Below, one piece after another: positions 24,072 through 33,700 of a DNA stretch of 64,000 bases; position 1 is the stretch's first letter; each line of letters starts with the position of its first letter. A program made the translations under genes and the position numbers. The stretch is from Streptomyces sp. DG2A-72 (GTDB lineage Bacteria > Actinomycetota > Actinomycetes > Streptomycetales > Streptomycetaceae): assembly GCF_030499575.1 (NCBI RefSeq), contig NZ_JASTLC010000001.1, positions 5,604,001-5,668,000 of the forward strand, read 5' to 3'. A model generated the notes under the pieces. The model had not been told where the DNA came from and made no database searches. It saw nothing but the letters and a program-made list of their open reading frames with translations.

Positions 24072-27000
24072 GGCCTTCGAGATCCTCGACAACGCCGGCC
24101 TGCTGGCGTACGACACCACGGGACTCGCCCCCGAGACCGCCCGCCGGACCACCCACTGGTCCGGGATGTCGGGCGCGGCCGTCTTCCTGTCCCGCGAGAA
24201 GCTGCTGCTCGGCATGGTGCGGGAGGACCGCCGGCCGGAAGTGGGCACACGGCTGGCGTACACCCGCAGCGAGGACCTGCTGGCCTGTGCGGGATTCCGC
24301 TCGGTGGTCCGCGAGGCGACCTCCGCCGACCCGCAGCTCGAACCGGCCGAGCTCGCCTGCCTGTTGGAGCCGGCGCCGCCCAAACGGGAGGTGACCTCTC
24401 CCACCATGCTGCTGCGGGCCGACGCCGAGGTGGTGCGGTTCCACGGCAGGCGGGACACGCTTGCCGACTTGGAGCAGTGGTGCCGGGAGGACCGGGATGT
24501 CGTCCCTTCCGCCCGCGTGCTCACCGCCCCGGGAGGGCAGGGCAAGACCCGGCTGGCGCGACAGCTGATGGTGCGGATGCGGGAGCAGGGCTGGCTGGCG
24601 GGGCAGGTGCGTCGCAGGCCGGAGGGCCTGCGGGCGCTGCGCATGGTCCAGCATCCGCTGCTGCTGGTCGTCGACTACGCCGAGACGCGGCCGGAGCTGG
24701 TCAGGGAGCTGTGGGAGGCAGCGGAGGAGTCCGGGTATCCGGTGCGGCTGCTGCTGCTCGCCCGCTCTCTCGGCTCGTGGGGGGACAGGGTGGCGAAGGG
24801 TGCCCTCCGCGAGGTCAGGTTGCACGCGCTCAGCCCTGGCGACGCCGACCGGGAGCAGGCGTTCCGGATGGCGGCGCGGGATCTCTCCCATCGACTGGCC
24901 GAGGTGACCGCCCCGAGGGACCTCGACTGGCCCGGGCTGGCGGACGGACTCCGCCCCGCTCGCCCCGCAGCGAGCCAGGGGCCCGAAACGGCGCTGACCG
25001 TGCAGATGGCGGCCCTGGCCGCGTTGCTGCGCCACGTTCGGACCCCCGAGCGGGAGGAGGACCCGCTGGAGGCCAAACTCCTGGAGCACGAGAACACGTA
25101 CTGGCAGGACACCGCCGACGGGCGGGGCATGGGACCCCGGGAGAAGGAACTGCTCGGCCAGGCGGTGACGGCGGCCGTCCTGTGTCCGGCCCAGGACGAA
25201 CCGGAGGCGCATGCCACAATCGCTCGGCTGCTGCCCCATGAGTCGCGGCCGCTGGTCGGGAATGTCGTCGCCTGGCTGTGCGCTCTGTACCCACCGCCGG
25301 AGGGCCGCTACTGGGGCCGGCTTGAGCCGGACCGGCTGGCGGAGTTCCAGGCTTCTGAGCAGATCCTCCAGGAACCTGGGCTGCTCGGACGGCTGTTCGC
25401 CCGCGCCCCGGACCACCAGCGGGTGCAGACCCTGACCGTGCTGGCCCGGTCCGCCGTGGCCCACGCCAACGAGGACCGCAAGGACAAGGCGCGCGACATC
25501 GTCGACAGGCTGCGCGAGGCACTGCGCGTGGTCCCTGCCGAGGCACCGCTGACCGCCGCCATGCTGCGCGCCCACTCCGACGCCCTGCCGGAAAGCACCC
25601 ATGTGCTGCGCGAGTACGCACTCGACGTCGCCCGCGAACTCAACCGGTTGTGCCAGGCCACGGACGACGGCCCGCAGGCGCTCCGCGACCGCGCGTGGGC
25701 GCTGCACAATCTCGCGGAGCGGCAGCTGGCGGTCGGAGCCTGGGCGGACGCCCGGGTCGCGGCCGATGGCGCGGTGGCGATCCGGCAACGGCTCGCGGAC
25801 GACGGGACGATGGCTCACCGCACGGAGTGGGCCGATTCGCTGCTGGTGCTGTCCCGCGCCGCGCAGATGACCGGACGCCTGGCGGAGGCGTACGAGGCCG
25901 GCGACCGGGCGCTGAGCCTGTTCCGCGCGCTGGCGGCCGAGGACGGGGAGGAGTGGGAGAAACGCGAGCGTGGTCTGGTGCAGGCGCTCCTCAACCTGTC
26001 GCGGGTGGTCTGGCGGCTCGCTCCGGACAAGATTCGCTTCGACCAGATCGCCCAGTCCGACGCATACACGGACGAGGCCGTCCAGCGTGCCCGCAAGCTG
26101 GTGGCGGACCACCCCGATCTGGACCCGCTCCTGCTCAGCGCGGCGCTGACGGAGCGAGGCTCCAACCTGTGGCGCTTCAAACGGCATGCGGAGGCGCTGC
26201 CGCTCGCTGAGGAGGACGTCGTCGCCTGCCGTCGGCTGGCGACGGAGAACCCGGACGCCTTTCGCGCCGACCTCGCGAGAGCCCTCAAGAATCTCGCGAT
26301 CGACTACAGCAACGCCTCCCGGCCCCGCGGCGAGTCGATGGCGCTGGAGCACGAGGCGATCGCACTGGTTCGCCCGCTGGCCGAGGAGCTTCCGCAGGTC
26401 CATCTCGCCACCCTGGCACAGCTGCTGCACAACCTCGCCTGGGGCCAGTTCTACGACGGGAAGCATGAGGAGGCGCTGGCATCCGTCGGGTATGCCATCG
26501 AGCATCGCCGAGCCCTGGTACACAACAGTCCGTTCGGTGTCACCGAGCCTGAGCTGGCCCGTTCGATGAACCTCCGCGCCACCTTCCACGCGGAGACCGG
26601 CGACCACGGGGTGGCGGTGGAGGGGTTCAAGGAGGCCCTTCGGATCTACGACGGCGCCGAACTGTCTCTCAATGCGAGCGACTTGAACGCCCGGGCCGGA
26701 ACCGCCCTCCAACTCGGCGACTCCTACGCCGCCCTGGGCCGCTCGGCGGAGGCCCTCGCCCACCTGAACGACGGCATCGAGATCAAAAAACGGCTCAGCA
26801 AGTACGCCCCCAGCCTCTACACGGAGAGCCATGCCTTCGGCCTCCACGACGCCTCCGACCTGTACCGGAGGCACAACCGGCAAGTCGCGTCACGCATCCT
26901 GCTGAGGCAGGCGCTCCCGCAGTACCGCCGGCTGTCCCGCGACAGCGAGGAAGGGCGTCACGGGCTGGCGTTCTGCCTGCACGACCTGGGCACCAGCTAC

Positions 27001-27618
27001 GCGTCGTCCCCGGCGACGGCCGAACGGGCGGTTCCGGTGCTGCGGGAGGCGTACGAACTGCGCGTGGAACTGTCGGCCGGCGACACGAAACACGAGGTGT
27101 ACCTGGCCGAGACCTGCATCGAGCTGTGCCTTGCGTTGCTGAGAACCAGCCGCTTCCAGGATGCTTTGCGCGTCGCCGAGCACGAGGCGCGCGTCAGGCG
27201 CCGCTTGCTCGTCACGGACCCGGAAGGCCAGGAAGGGCGCTTCTGCCACGCTCTCCTGCGCCTTGCCGACGCACGGGCGATGGCCGGACAGCCGGGCGCG
27301 GCCTGGCGCGCCGCACTCGAGGCGGAGGAGGCGTGCGGGCCCCTGACCGCTCGCCCCGGCGAACCGCGGGACCAGACTGCGTGGCTGCTGTACCGGCTGG
27401 GCGGGACGCTGAGCCTGGCGGGCCGGCACGACGTGCGCCTGGCCGCCCGAGGAGTGGAACCGGCGCGGCGGGCTGTCCGGCTCTACCGGGCCTTGGTGAA
27501 CCAGGACCCGCGTCGGCAGGGCGAACTGAGACGGGCCGTGACCGGGCTCGCGAGAGTTCTGGACCGCGTCGGACGCCATGCCGAGGCCACCGACGTACGG
27601 CTGCGAAGAGGAGAATGA
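23929..27618 (+). CDS. Protease C-half, STAND NTPase and TPR region of the same effector
   Basis: The main reading frame, about 1,230 aa from the first in-frame GTG near the frameshift (the frame is open further upstream, but that part is antiparallel to nothing known). The catalytic serine of the trypsin-like domain is in WSGMSGAAVF. A STAND-type ATPase follows, with Walker A GGQGKTRL (about residue 200) and Walker B LLLVVDYAETRP. The remaining roughly 700 residues are tetratricopeptide-like repeats (for example ALHNLAERQLAVGAWADARV and AEALAHLNDGIEIKKRLS). In known STAND defence proteins the TPR region senses a trigger and the N-terminal protease is the effector. With the upstream break the effector would be non-functional unless the shift is corrected. 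It ends 4 nt before the DUF4913 gene. Confidence 0.8.
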   Translation: MTSGDQLQVAATGFPRQRRQEDGEGPEKVVRRGRETLIGQVRPHGGGEAFEILDNAGLLAYDTTGLAPETARRTTHWSGMSGAAVFLSREKLLLGMVREDRRPEVGTRLAYTRSEDLLACAGFRSVVREATSADPQLEPAELACLLEPAPPKREVTSPTMLLRADAEVVRFHGRRDTLADLEQWCREDRDVVPSARVLTAPGGQGKTRLARQLMVRMREQGWLAGQVRRRPEGLRALRMVQHPLLLVVDYAETRPELVRELWEAAEESGYPVRLLLLARSLGSWGDRVAKGALREVRLHALSPGDADREQAFRMAARDLSHRLAEVTAPRDLDWPGLADGLRPARPAASQGPETALTVQMAALAALLRHVRTPEREEDPLEAKLLEHENTYWQDTADGRGMGPREKELLGQAVTAAVLCPAQDEPEAHATIARLLPHESRPLVGNVVAWLCALYPPPEGRYWGRLEPDRLAEFQASEQILQEPGLLGRLFARAPDHQRVQTLTVLARSAVAHANEDRKDKARDIVDRLREALRVVPAEAPLTAAMLRAHSDALPESTHVLREYALDVARELNRLCQATDDGPQALRDRAWALHNLAERQLAVGAWADARVAADGAVAIRQRLADDGTMAHRTEWADSLLVLSRAAQMTGRLAEAYEAGDRALSLFRALAAEDGEEWEKRERGLVQALLNLSRVVWRLAPDKIRFDQIAQSDAYTDEAVQRARKLVADHPDLDPLLLSAALTERGSNLWRFKRHAEALPLAEEDVVACRRLATENPDAFRADLARALKNLAIDYSNASRPRGESMALEHEAIALVRPLAEELPQVHLATLAQLLHNLAWGQFYDGKHEEALASVGYAIEHRRALVHNSPFGVTEPELARSMNLRATFHAETGDHGVAVEGFKEALRIYDGAELSLNASDLNARAGTALQLGDSYAALGRSAEALAHLNDGIEIKKRLSKYAPSLYTESHAFGLHDASDLYRRHNRQVASRILLRQALPQYRRLSRDSEEGRHGLAFCLHDLGTSYASSPATAERAVPVLREAYELRVELSAGDTKHEVYLAETCIELCLALLRTSRFQDALRVAEHEARVRRRLLVTDPEGQEGRFCHALLRLADARAMAGQPGAAWRAALEAEEACGPLTARPGEPRDQTAWLLYRLGGTLSLAGRHDVRLAARGVEPARRAVRLYRALVNQDPRRQGELRRAVTGLARVLDRVGRHAEATDVRLRRGE

Positions 27619-27622
27619 CGCC

Positions 27623-28081
27623 ATGACATCACCACTCCACGAGGAGGAGCGGGGCGAGTCCGCCGAGGACATCCGGCGGGACGAGGAGGAGGCCGAGCGT
27701 TCTGGAGATCTGTTCTACCCGAACGTCGCCGAGTTCGTCTCCGACCGATTCATCTATCTCGTCTCGCTTCCCACACCCGAATCCGGGCGAGTGTGGTGCC
27801 CGGAGTGGTATCGCCACGCCGAAGCGCTCTCCAGGCTCGACTCCCTGTGGCGTGCCTGGGAGGCATTGCGTTGGGACGGCCAGATGGGCATGTCGAGCTG
27901 GTGGACCCATCACGTCGACCCGCACATGCGTGCTCTGACGGACCCCTTCACCGGGCCGTTCGCCCGCTGCGTCGGCGGCATACACGGCACTATCGTGCCG
28001 TTGCCGGTCGAGGAGCCGCCGGCGGGGCTTTTCGCCGACCAGAGGTCGGCGGTGCCCCAGGACCCGTTCGCCCTCGACTGA
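27623..28081 (+). CDS. DUF4913 family protein
   Basis: A 152-aa soluble protein. An acidic N-terminus (to about residue 30) is followed by the DUF4913 core: DLFYPNVAEFVSDRFIYL, then RVWCPEWYRHAEALSRLDSL, WRAWEALRWDGQMGMSSWW and HVDPHMRALTDPFTGPFARC. DUF4913 proteins are usually carried by actinomycete plasmids and integrative conjugative elements; function is unknown. Its position immediately after the protease/NTPase gene, 4 nt away, suggests co-transcription and supports mobile origin of the operon. ATG 27623 is preceded by AGAGGAGAA. Confidence 0.8.
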   Translation: MTSPLHEEERGESAEDIRRDEEEAERSGDLFYPNVAEFVSDRFIYLVSLPTPESGRVWCPEWYRHAEALSRLDSLWRAWEALRWDGQMGMSSWWTHHVDPHMRALTDPFTGPFARCVGGIHGTIVPLPVEEPPAGLFADQRSAVPQDPFALD

Positions 28082-28086
28082 GCGTC

Positions 28087-29010
28087 CTAGTCCGTGAGTT
28101 CCTCGGCATCCACGCGTGAGAACACCAGCTCGGTCTCACCGACGATCGGCCCTCGCCACCGCACCGGAGGTGAGGGGGCGCGCAGGGCGTGGGGGTAGCT
28201 CTCCGGCCTGTAGCTGTTGGGGAGCCGGTAGGTGTGGAAGCCGTGGCCGCGCATGGTCTCCAGCAACTCCTCCACGGAATCGCCGAGTTGGGCCATCCGT
28301 TCCGGCGCGACCTCCACGGCGATCTCCGCGTCGTCCCTGAGCCGGTCGAGGACGGGCGCCAGGCCTCGTACGACGCTGCCCTCCGCTCCCTCGACGTCGA
28401 TCTTGATCACGCGGGCGCGGGTGAGGTCGTCCGGGTCGAGGAGTTCGGCGAGCGGCTGGGCCTCGGCCTCGAAGGTGGACTCGGCCGGGCCGTCGTACGG
28501 GACGATCGAGTTCGCGCCCATGTTGCGGGAGCTGGCCAGGACGAACGTGAGTGTCTTGGGGCCGTCGGAGACCGCGGCGTTCACGGTGCGGACGTTGGTG
28601 CAGCCGTTGAGGGTGAGCTGCTGGCGCATCCGGTCGTGGAAGGCGGGGGACGCCTCCACGGCCACGACCCGGCCCGTGTCCCCGACGAGGCGGGAGCCGA
28701 GGACCGCGAAGTAGCCCACGTTGGCGCCGACGTCGACGAAGGTGTCGCCGGGGCGCAGCCGGCCGCGGAGCCAGGCCGTCATGTGTGGCTCCCAGACGCC
28801 GAACAGATAGACGTAGCGCTGGATGAGGTCCTGTGTGTCGACCGCGAACCGGGCGCCGAACCGGGTCTCGGTGACCCGGCGCCTCGGATGCTCCCGCAGA
28901 CGGGAGTTGAGGTACCGCGCGGCCAGCGGTGCCTTGCCCAGCGGCACCGGGGCGTCGCGCACGTACCGGCGGCCCAGGGTGATCAGGGCCTCGGTGATGC
29001 CGGTATTCAT
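28087..29010 (-). CDS. FkbM family methyltransferase
   Basis: A 307-aa SAM-dependent methyltransferase of the FkbM family. Motif I is VDVGANVGYFAVLGSRLV (about residue 92). The acidic motif II is VVAVEASPAFHDRM. A further conserved patch is ARVIKIDVEGAEGSVVRGL. Family members O-methylate glycans or secondary metabolites. It stands next to a glycosyltransferase gene on the same strand (138 bp apart), which suggests modification of a surface glycan. It is convergent with the DUF4913 gene (5 bp). Four 11-bp tandem repeats lie just upstream of its start. Confidence 0.88.
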   Translation of the reverse strand: MNTGITEALITLGRRYVRDAPVPLGKAPLAARYLNSRLREHPRRRVTETRFGARFAVDTQDLIQRYVYLFGVWEPHMTAWLRGRLRPGDTFVDVGANVGYFAVLGSRLVGDTGRVVAVEASPAFHDRMRQQLTLNGCTNVRTVNAAVSDGPKTLTFVLASSRNMGANSIVPYDGPAESTFEAEAQPLAELLDPDDLTRARVIKIDVEGAEGSVVRGLAPVLDRLRDDAEIAVEVAPERMAQLGDSVEELLETMRGHGFHTYRLPNSYRPESYPHALRAPSPPVRWRGPIVGETELVFSRVDAEELTD

Positions 29011-29037
29011 CGCGCGCCTCCGGTGCGGCTTTCGACG

Positions 29038-29081
29038 TGATCAACGAGTGATCAGTCGCTGATCAGCGAGTGGTCAACTGC
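29038..29081. repeat. Four 11-bp tandem iteron-like repeats (TGATCA core)
   Basis: Units start at 29038, 29049, 29060 and 29071: TGATCAACGAG, TGATCAGTCGC, TGATCAGCGAG, TGGTCAACTGC. The exact 11-bp period puts each TGATCA (itself a palindrome) on the same helix face. They lie 28-71 nt upstream of the FkbM start and overlap the stop of a small gene remnant. A cooperative operator is the simplest reading. Confidence 0.55.
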
Positions 29082-29148
29082 TGGGCATTGTTGTACATGA
29101 TGTCGTCCTGGACGGACTCGTCGAGGCCCCCGAGAGCCTCCAGTATTC
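29063..29148 (-). pseudogene. C-terminal remnant of a lost gene (amidohydrolase-like tail)
   Basis: After the glycosyltransferase stop, the minus strand has a further open stretch in a different frame that reads ILEALGGLDESVQDDIMYNN followed by AQQLTTR and a stop. This looks like the last helix of a metal hydrolase (the family tail that ends in a 'NAxRL' pattern) rather than random sequence. The rest of that gene is gone, replaced by the glycosyltransferase gene, suggesting an old recombination junction near 29148. Confidence 0.35.
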
Positions 29149-29922
29149 TCAGCCGGCGACCGGATAGCTCCACCGCAACCCCGCCAGCGCCCGTGCCCGC
29201 GCCTGAACCACCGCCATCCGCGCCTCCCGTTCGCCCGGATCGGCATGGGACGCCTGGCCGGTGACCTGGCCCTCCCACTTGCGGTACAGCAGCCCCACCT
29301 CCGCCGAGAACCAGCCACGGCTCACGGAGTTGAGGGCCAGCAGCAGCCCGGTGTCCTCGGACGCGGGCAGGGCCATCCAGCCGCCGAGCGCCAGCAGCAG
29401 ATCCCGGCGTACGCACAGCGTCGCCGGATGGACCTGGGCGCGGAAGTCGTTGGCCTTCCAGAAGTCGAGTACGGTCCCGCGCTCGACGGGGCCGTGTCCG
29501 GGATCGCCGGGGAAGCCGACCGTCGAGCCGTCCGGCAAGAGATCCAGCGCCCGCGACGTCGCCCAGCCGATCGTGGGGTCGGCCTCCAGTGCCGCCAGGT
29601 CGCGGGCGAGTGCGCCGGGGGTGAGCTGGTCGTCGGCGTCGAGGATCTTCACGTAGTCGCCGTCGGCGTGTGCGAGGGCGATCGTGCGGGCGACACCGGG
29701 GCCGCCGGGGCGTCCCTGTCGGAAGGTCACGCGGTCGTCGTCGGGGACGTACGGGGCGACGGCGTCGGTCGTGCCGTCCTCCTGGATCACCCAGTGCCAC
29801 TCCCAGCCGACGGGCAACTCCTGTGCGCACAGCGACCTGTGGGCGTCCGCCAGGAACGCGGCCGAGGGCGCGTGCACGGCGGTGACGATGACGACGCGCC
29901 GGCTCACGGCAGCGCTCACCAC
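29149..29922 (-). CDS. Family 2 glycosyltransferase
   Basis: A 257-aa GT-A fold enzyme. The nucleotide-sugar binding start is RRVVIVTAVHAPSAAFLADA. The metal-binding motif is GDYVKILDADDQLTPGALAR (DAD). An acceptor-side segment ALPASEDTGLLLALNSVSRG and a terminal RALAGLRWSYP helix complete a short GT2 domain. There is no TM segment. The start codon overlaps the stop of the UTRA-domain gene by 7 nt, so the two are co-transcribed. The donor and acceptor are unknown; the neighbouring FkbM methyltransferase suggests work on the same glycan. Confidence 0.85.
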   Translation of the reverse strand: MVSAAVSRRVVIVTAVHAPSAAFLADAHRSLCAQELPVGWEWHWVIQEDGTTDAVAPYVPDDDRVTFRQGRPGGPGVARTIALAHADGDYVKILDADDQLTPGALARDLAALEADPTIGWATSRALDLLPDGSTVGFPGDPGHGPVERGTVLDFWKANDFRAQVHPATLCVRRDLLLALGGWMALPASEDTGLLLALNSVSRGWFSAEVGLLYRKWEGQVTGQASHADPGEREARMAVVQARARALAGLRWSYPVAG

Positions 29923-30539
29923 CTTTCCAGAGGCGTGGTGAAGACGAGTTCCGTGCGGTTGCCGGGCAGTGTGACCTGGGAGATGTCGACGACGCGGTCA
30001 TGGATGTCGTACGACGTCTTGCGCAGCAGGATCACCGCCGTACCGGGCGGCAGCTCCAGCTCTGTCGCCTCCTGAGGCGTCGGGGGACGGGCGGTGAAGC
30101 GTTCCTCGACGCGGTCCACCTCGATGCCGACCGTCCAGAGCTGGTGCTGGGTGCCGCCGGGCCAGGGCTCCTTGCTGTCGTCCAGGACGTCGGGATTGGC
30201 CGCGATCATGTCGTGGACCAGGTAGGAGGTGACCAGGCTGAACGGGGCCGTCCCGGTCGCACAGCGGGTGCGGTACGTCCGCTCCAGGAGCAGGGTTCCC
30301 GCCGGGACGCCGAACGCGTCCGCGAGGGCCTTCGGTGCCTCGATCTTGCGGTACTTGGCGTAGAAGACGAGGTCCTCGCGGTGCAGGCCGGTCTCGTGTT
30401 CCGTGGCGCCGGTCCCGGCCCGTGTGCGCAGCGGACGGCGGGCGCGGTCCTTCTCCCACTGGTGCCGCGTGTTGTCGCGGACGGCGCGGGGGCGCGGGTG
30501 GCGGAGGTCGTCGTCGATCTCTTCGTACGCTTTCGGCAC
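29916..30539 (-). CDS. GntR/HutC-type regulator lacking its winged-helix domain
   Basis: A 207-aa protein. Residues 1-13 (KAYEEIDDDLR) are the first helix of a GntR domain. The rest of the winged helix (about 55 residues) is missing, and the sequence jumps directly to the linker DNTRHQWEKDRARRPL. An intact UTRA ligand-binding domain (about 55-205) follows: DLVFYAKYRKIEAPKALADAF-type start, LLERTYRTR, SLVTSYLVHDM, and the terminal ELVFTTPLERW. Proteins of this family regulate transfer functions in Streptomyces integrative elements and sugar genes elsewhere. As written it cannot bind DNA in the usual way; it may act as an antagonist or ligand sink. GTG start at 30539. Confidence 0.75.
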   Translation of the reverse strand: MPKAYEEIDDDLRHPRPRAVRDNTRHQWEKDRARRPLRTRAGTGATEHETGLHREDLVFYAKYRKIEAPKALADAFGVPAGTLLLERTYRTRCATGTAPFSLVTSYLVHDMIAANPDVLDDSKEPWPGGTQHQLWTVGIEVDRVEERFTARPPTPQEATELELPPGTAVILLRKTSYDIHDRVVDISQVTLPGNRTELVFTTPLERW

Positions 30540-30580
30540 AGCCTCAGCCTAAGACTCCCGGCGAAATGGGCCGCACGGAA

Positions 30581-30600
30581 AACGTCCGCAAACGTCCGCA
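30581..30600. promoter_or_regulatory. 10-bp tandem direct repeat upstream of the UTRA-domain gene
   Basis: AACGTCCGCA occurs twice without spacer, 42 nt upstream of the GTG. It is a likely operator of the (ancestral) GntR-type regulator, whose intact form would have repressed its own promoter. Confidence 0.4.
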
Positions 30601-30608
30601 CGAAAAGA

Positions 30609-30646
30609 CCCGATCGCTGGCGACGGGGGATGCACCAGCGATCGGG
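30609..30646. terminator. Terminator of the WD-repeat NTPase gene
   Basis: A 12-bp perfect stem (30609-30620 with 30635-30646, arm CCCGATCGCTGG) with a 14-nt loop. Read on the minus strand it is followed by TCTTTTC, a U-rich tail. It lies 77 nt past the stop of the large WD-repeat gene. Confidence 0.75.
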
Positions 30647-30722
30647 CTATGGCCAAGGCTAACAAGGCTGCGAGTGCTGTGGGAGGCGACTGCTCAGCCA
30701 CACCATCGCGTTGTGATCGGGA

Positions 30723-33700
30723 TCACTGGCGGCACGGCGGCTCGTACGACAGACGGGGCAGGTACTCCTGCCATTTCTCCCGGGTCAGTACGCCGTGGGT
30801 GGCCGAGCAGATCCGGCTGATCGCCTGGTCGACGTCCAGATTCCACAGCCGTACGGTGTCGGAGCCGCTCGACACCCCGAGCATGTGGCCTGCGGGGCTG
30901 AACGACAGGAAGTTGCCCGTCTTGGCGTTGGGGCTCATCGACTGGCCGATGGGGCTGGCGTCGGCGGGGTCGGTGACGTTCCACAGGCGGACCGTGTTGT
31001 CGTTGCCGCCGCTGGCCAGGGTGCGGCCGTCGTGGCTGAAGGTGAGCGACACCAGCGCCTCGGTGTGGCCGGTGAGGGGACGGCCCAGCAGGGTCGCCCC
31101 GTCGGGGTCGGTGACGTTCCACAGGCGGACCGTGTTGTCGTCGCTGCCGCTGGCCAGGGTGCGGCCGTCCGGGGTGTAGGCCAGGGCGTTGATGGGGCCG
31201 AGGTGCCCGGTGAGCGGTTTGCCGAGCGGGGTCGCGTGGCGCAGGTCGGTGACGTTCCACAGCCGGATCGTGAGGTCGGCGCTGCCGCTGGCCAGGGTGC
31301 GTCCGTCGGGGCTGAAGGCGAGGGAGTTGACGTACCCCTTGTGACCGGTGAGCGGCTTGCCGAGCGGGACGAGGTGGGCCGGGTCGGCGGCGTTCCACAG
31401 CTGGATGGTGCGGTCGTCGTAGGCGCTGGCGAGGGTGCGGCCGTCGGGGCTGAAGGCGAGCGAGTCGGGGCCCGAATACCGCGTGTGCAGCAGGACCGGC
31501 TTGCCGTATGCGACGGGGTGGGCGGGGTCGGCGATGTTCCACAGCTGCACCGTGTTGCGGACGCCGGTGAGGACGGCGAGGGTGCGGCCGTCGGGCGAGA
31601 ACACCAGCAGCCGGATGTCCCGCTCCCCGGTCGTGAACGGCTTGCCCAGCGCCACGGGCCGGCCGGGACTGGCCACGTTCCACAGCCGGATCTTGCTGTC
31701 GCCGCTGCCCGTGGCGAGAATCTTCCCGTCCCGGCGGAACGCCCCGATGCGGCCGATCATGTCCGACCGCGGGATCGACCAGAGCCGGGCCTTGCCGTCG
31801 CCGGTGCCGGTGGCGAGGGTACGGCCGTCGGGGCTGAAGCCGATGGCGTACATCTCCCCGCTGCTGCCCGCGAGCGGCATGCCGACCTGCGACGGATACG
31901 CCGGATTGCGGACGTTCCACAGACTCGCCGTGCTGTCCGCGCTGCCTGCGGCGAGCATGCTTCCGTCCGGGCTGAAGGCCACGGACCAGATGGGGCCGGT
32001 GTGCCCGGTCAGCGGCGCGCCGAGCGCGGTCGCGTGGGCACGGTCGGTGACGTCCCACAGCCGGATGGTGTTGTCCGAGCTGCCGCTGGCGAGCGTGCGG
32101 CCGTCGGGGCTGAAGGCCACGGAGTGCACGGTGTCGGTGTGGCCGGTCAGCGGCGTACCGATCCGTTCCGGACGGCGCGGATCGTCCATGTCCCACAGCG
32201 TGACCGTGTTGTCGTCGCCGCCCGCCGCCAGCGTGCGCCCGTCGGGGCTGAACGCCACCGAGCGCACGGGTGCGGTGTGGCCGGTCAGCGTGCCGAGCGT
32301 CCTCGGCCGTCGTATGTCGCGCACATCCCACAGACGTACGTTCCGTTCCTCGTCGGCGGTGGCCAGCGTGTGCCCGTCCGGGCTGAAGGCGACCAGGTAG
32401 ATCGTGCCGTCGTGCCCGGTCAGCGGGGCGCCGAGCGACCGCGGACGGCTCGGATCGCTCACGTCCCACAGCCGGAGCGTGCCGTCGTCCCCCGCGCTGG
32501 CCAGGGTCTTCCCGTCGGGGCTGAAGACCGCGCTGCTCACCCAACTGGTGTGCCCGGTCAGGGGTTTGCCGACGGCCTTGGGCCGGGTCGGGTCCGACAC
32601 GTCCCACAGGCGTACGGTCCGGTCGTAGCTGGCGGTGGCCAGAAGCCGGCCGTCCGGGCTGAACGTGGTGAGGTAGACGGCGCCGGTGTGGCCGAGCAGC
32701 GGTGTGGCCAGCGGTGCGTTGACGATCGAGATCAGCCGGTTGTTGGCGTCCGCGTCGTCCGGCCGCAGCCGATGCGCCACCAGGCCGAGCTGCGCGGACA
32801 GCGACGGATCCGTGGACTGCACGCGATCGGACTCGGCGAGCACCTGCGCGAACACCGCGTCGTCCCGCTGCTGTATCGCGACCACCGCCGCACCGACGGC
32901 CACGACCGCCAGGACCACCAGCGCCGCGACCGCACCCCGGCTGATCCAGACCACGCGCCTGCGCAAGCGCACCGACGCCGCCAGGAACTCCACCGCGCTG
33001 CGGGTCAGGAAGGTGTCCCCGGCGGACTTGGCCCAGCTGTGGGCCTGCTCAAGCCGGGAACCCCGGTACAGCAGCGCCGTGTCGCGGTTCGAGCCCTCCC
33101 AGGACCGGCTGTCCTCCTCCAGCCGCTGACGCAGCAGATGGTCGCTGCGGCCCTCGTCGATCCAGTCGCGCAGCCGCGGCCAGGCGTGCAGCAGCGCCTC
33201 ATGAGTGATCTCCACGCTCTCCGCGTCGAGCGTCACCAACCGGGCCCTGACCAGCGCCTCCAGCGACTCCTCCGTCTTGTCGGGGTCCGTCGACTCCTCC
33301 GCGAGCTGCCGCCGGGTCCCGCGCCTGCGCGTGGCCTGGGTGTCCTCGCCCAGCCGGACCAGCCTGAGCAGCAGCAGCCGCGCGGCCGTACGCGCCGCCG
33401 GGTCGAGGCCGGACCAGGCCCGCTCCGCGGTCGCCGCCACCGCGCCCTGGATTCCGCCCGCCGCCCGGTAGCCCGCCAGCGTCAGCCGGCCCGCCTTCCG
33501 GCGCTGCCAGGTGGCGAGCAGGGCGTGGGAGAGCAGCGGCAGCACACCGGCGTCGTGCGCCCCACGCAGGCCGTCGGCGCTCACCTCACGGACGATCAGT
33601 TCCGCAAGGCCCGGTTCCAGCTCCAGGCCCACGGCCTTGGCGGGACCGGTCACCGCCTCGCGCAACTCGGCCGTGGTCAGCGGCCCGAGCACCATGTGCC

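Noticed and set aside
24675..26883. Long open frames antisense to the STAND/TPR region
   Set aside because: No domain or start signal; coding-strand frame has Walker motifs and TPR repeats.
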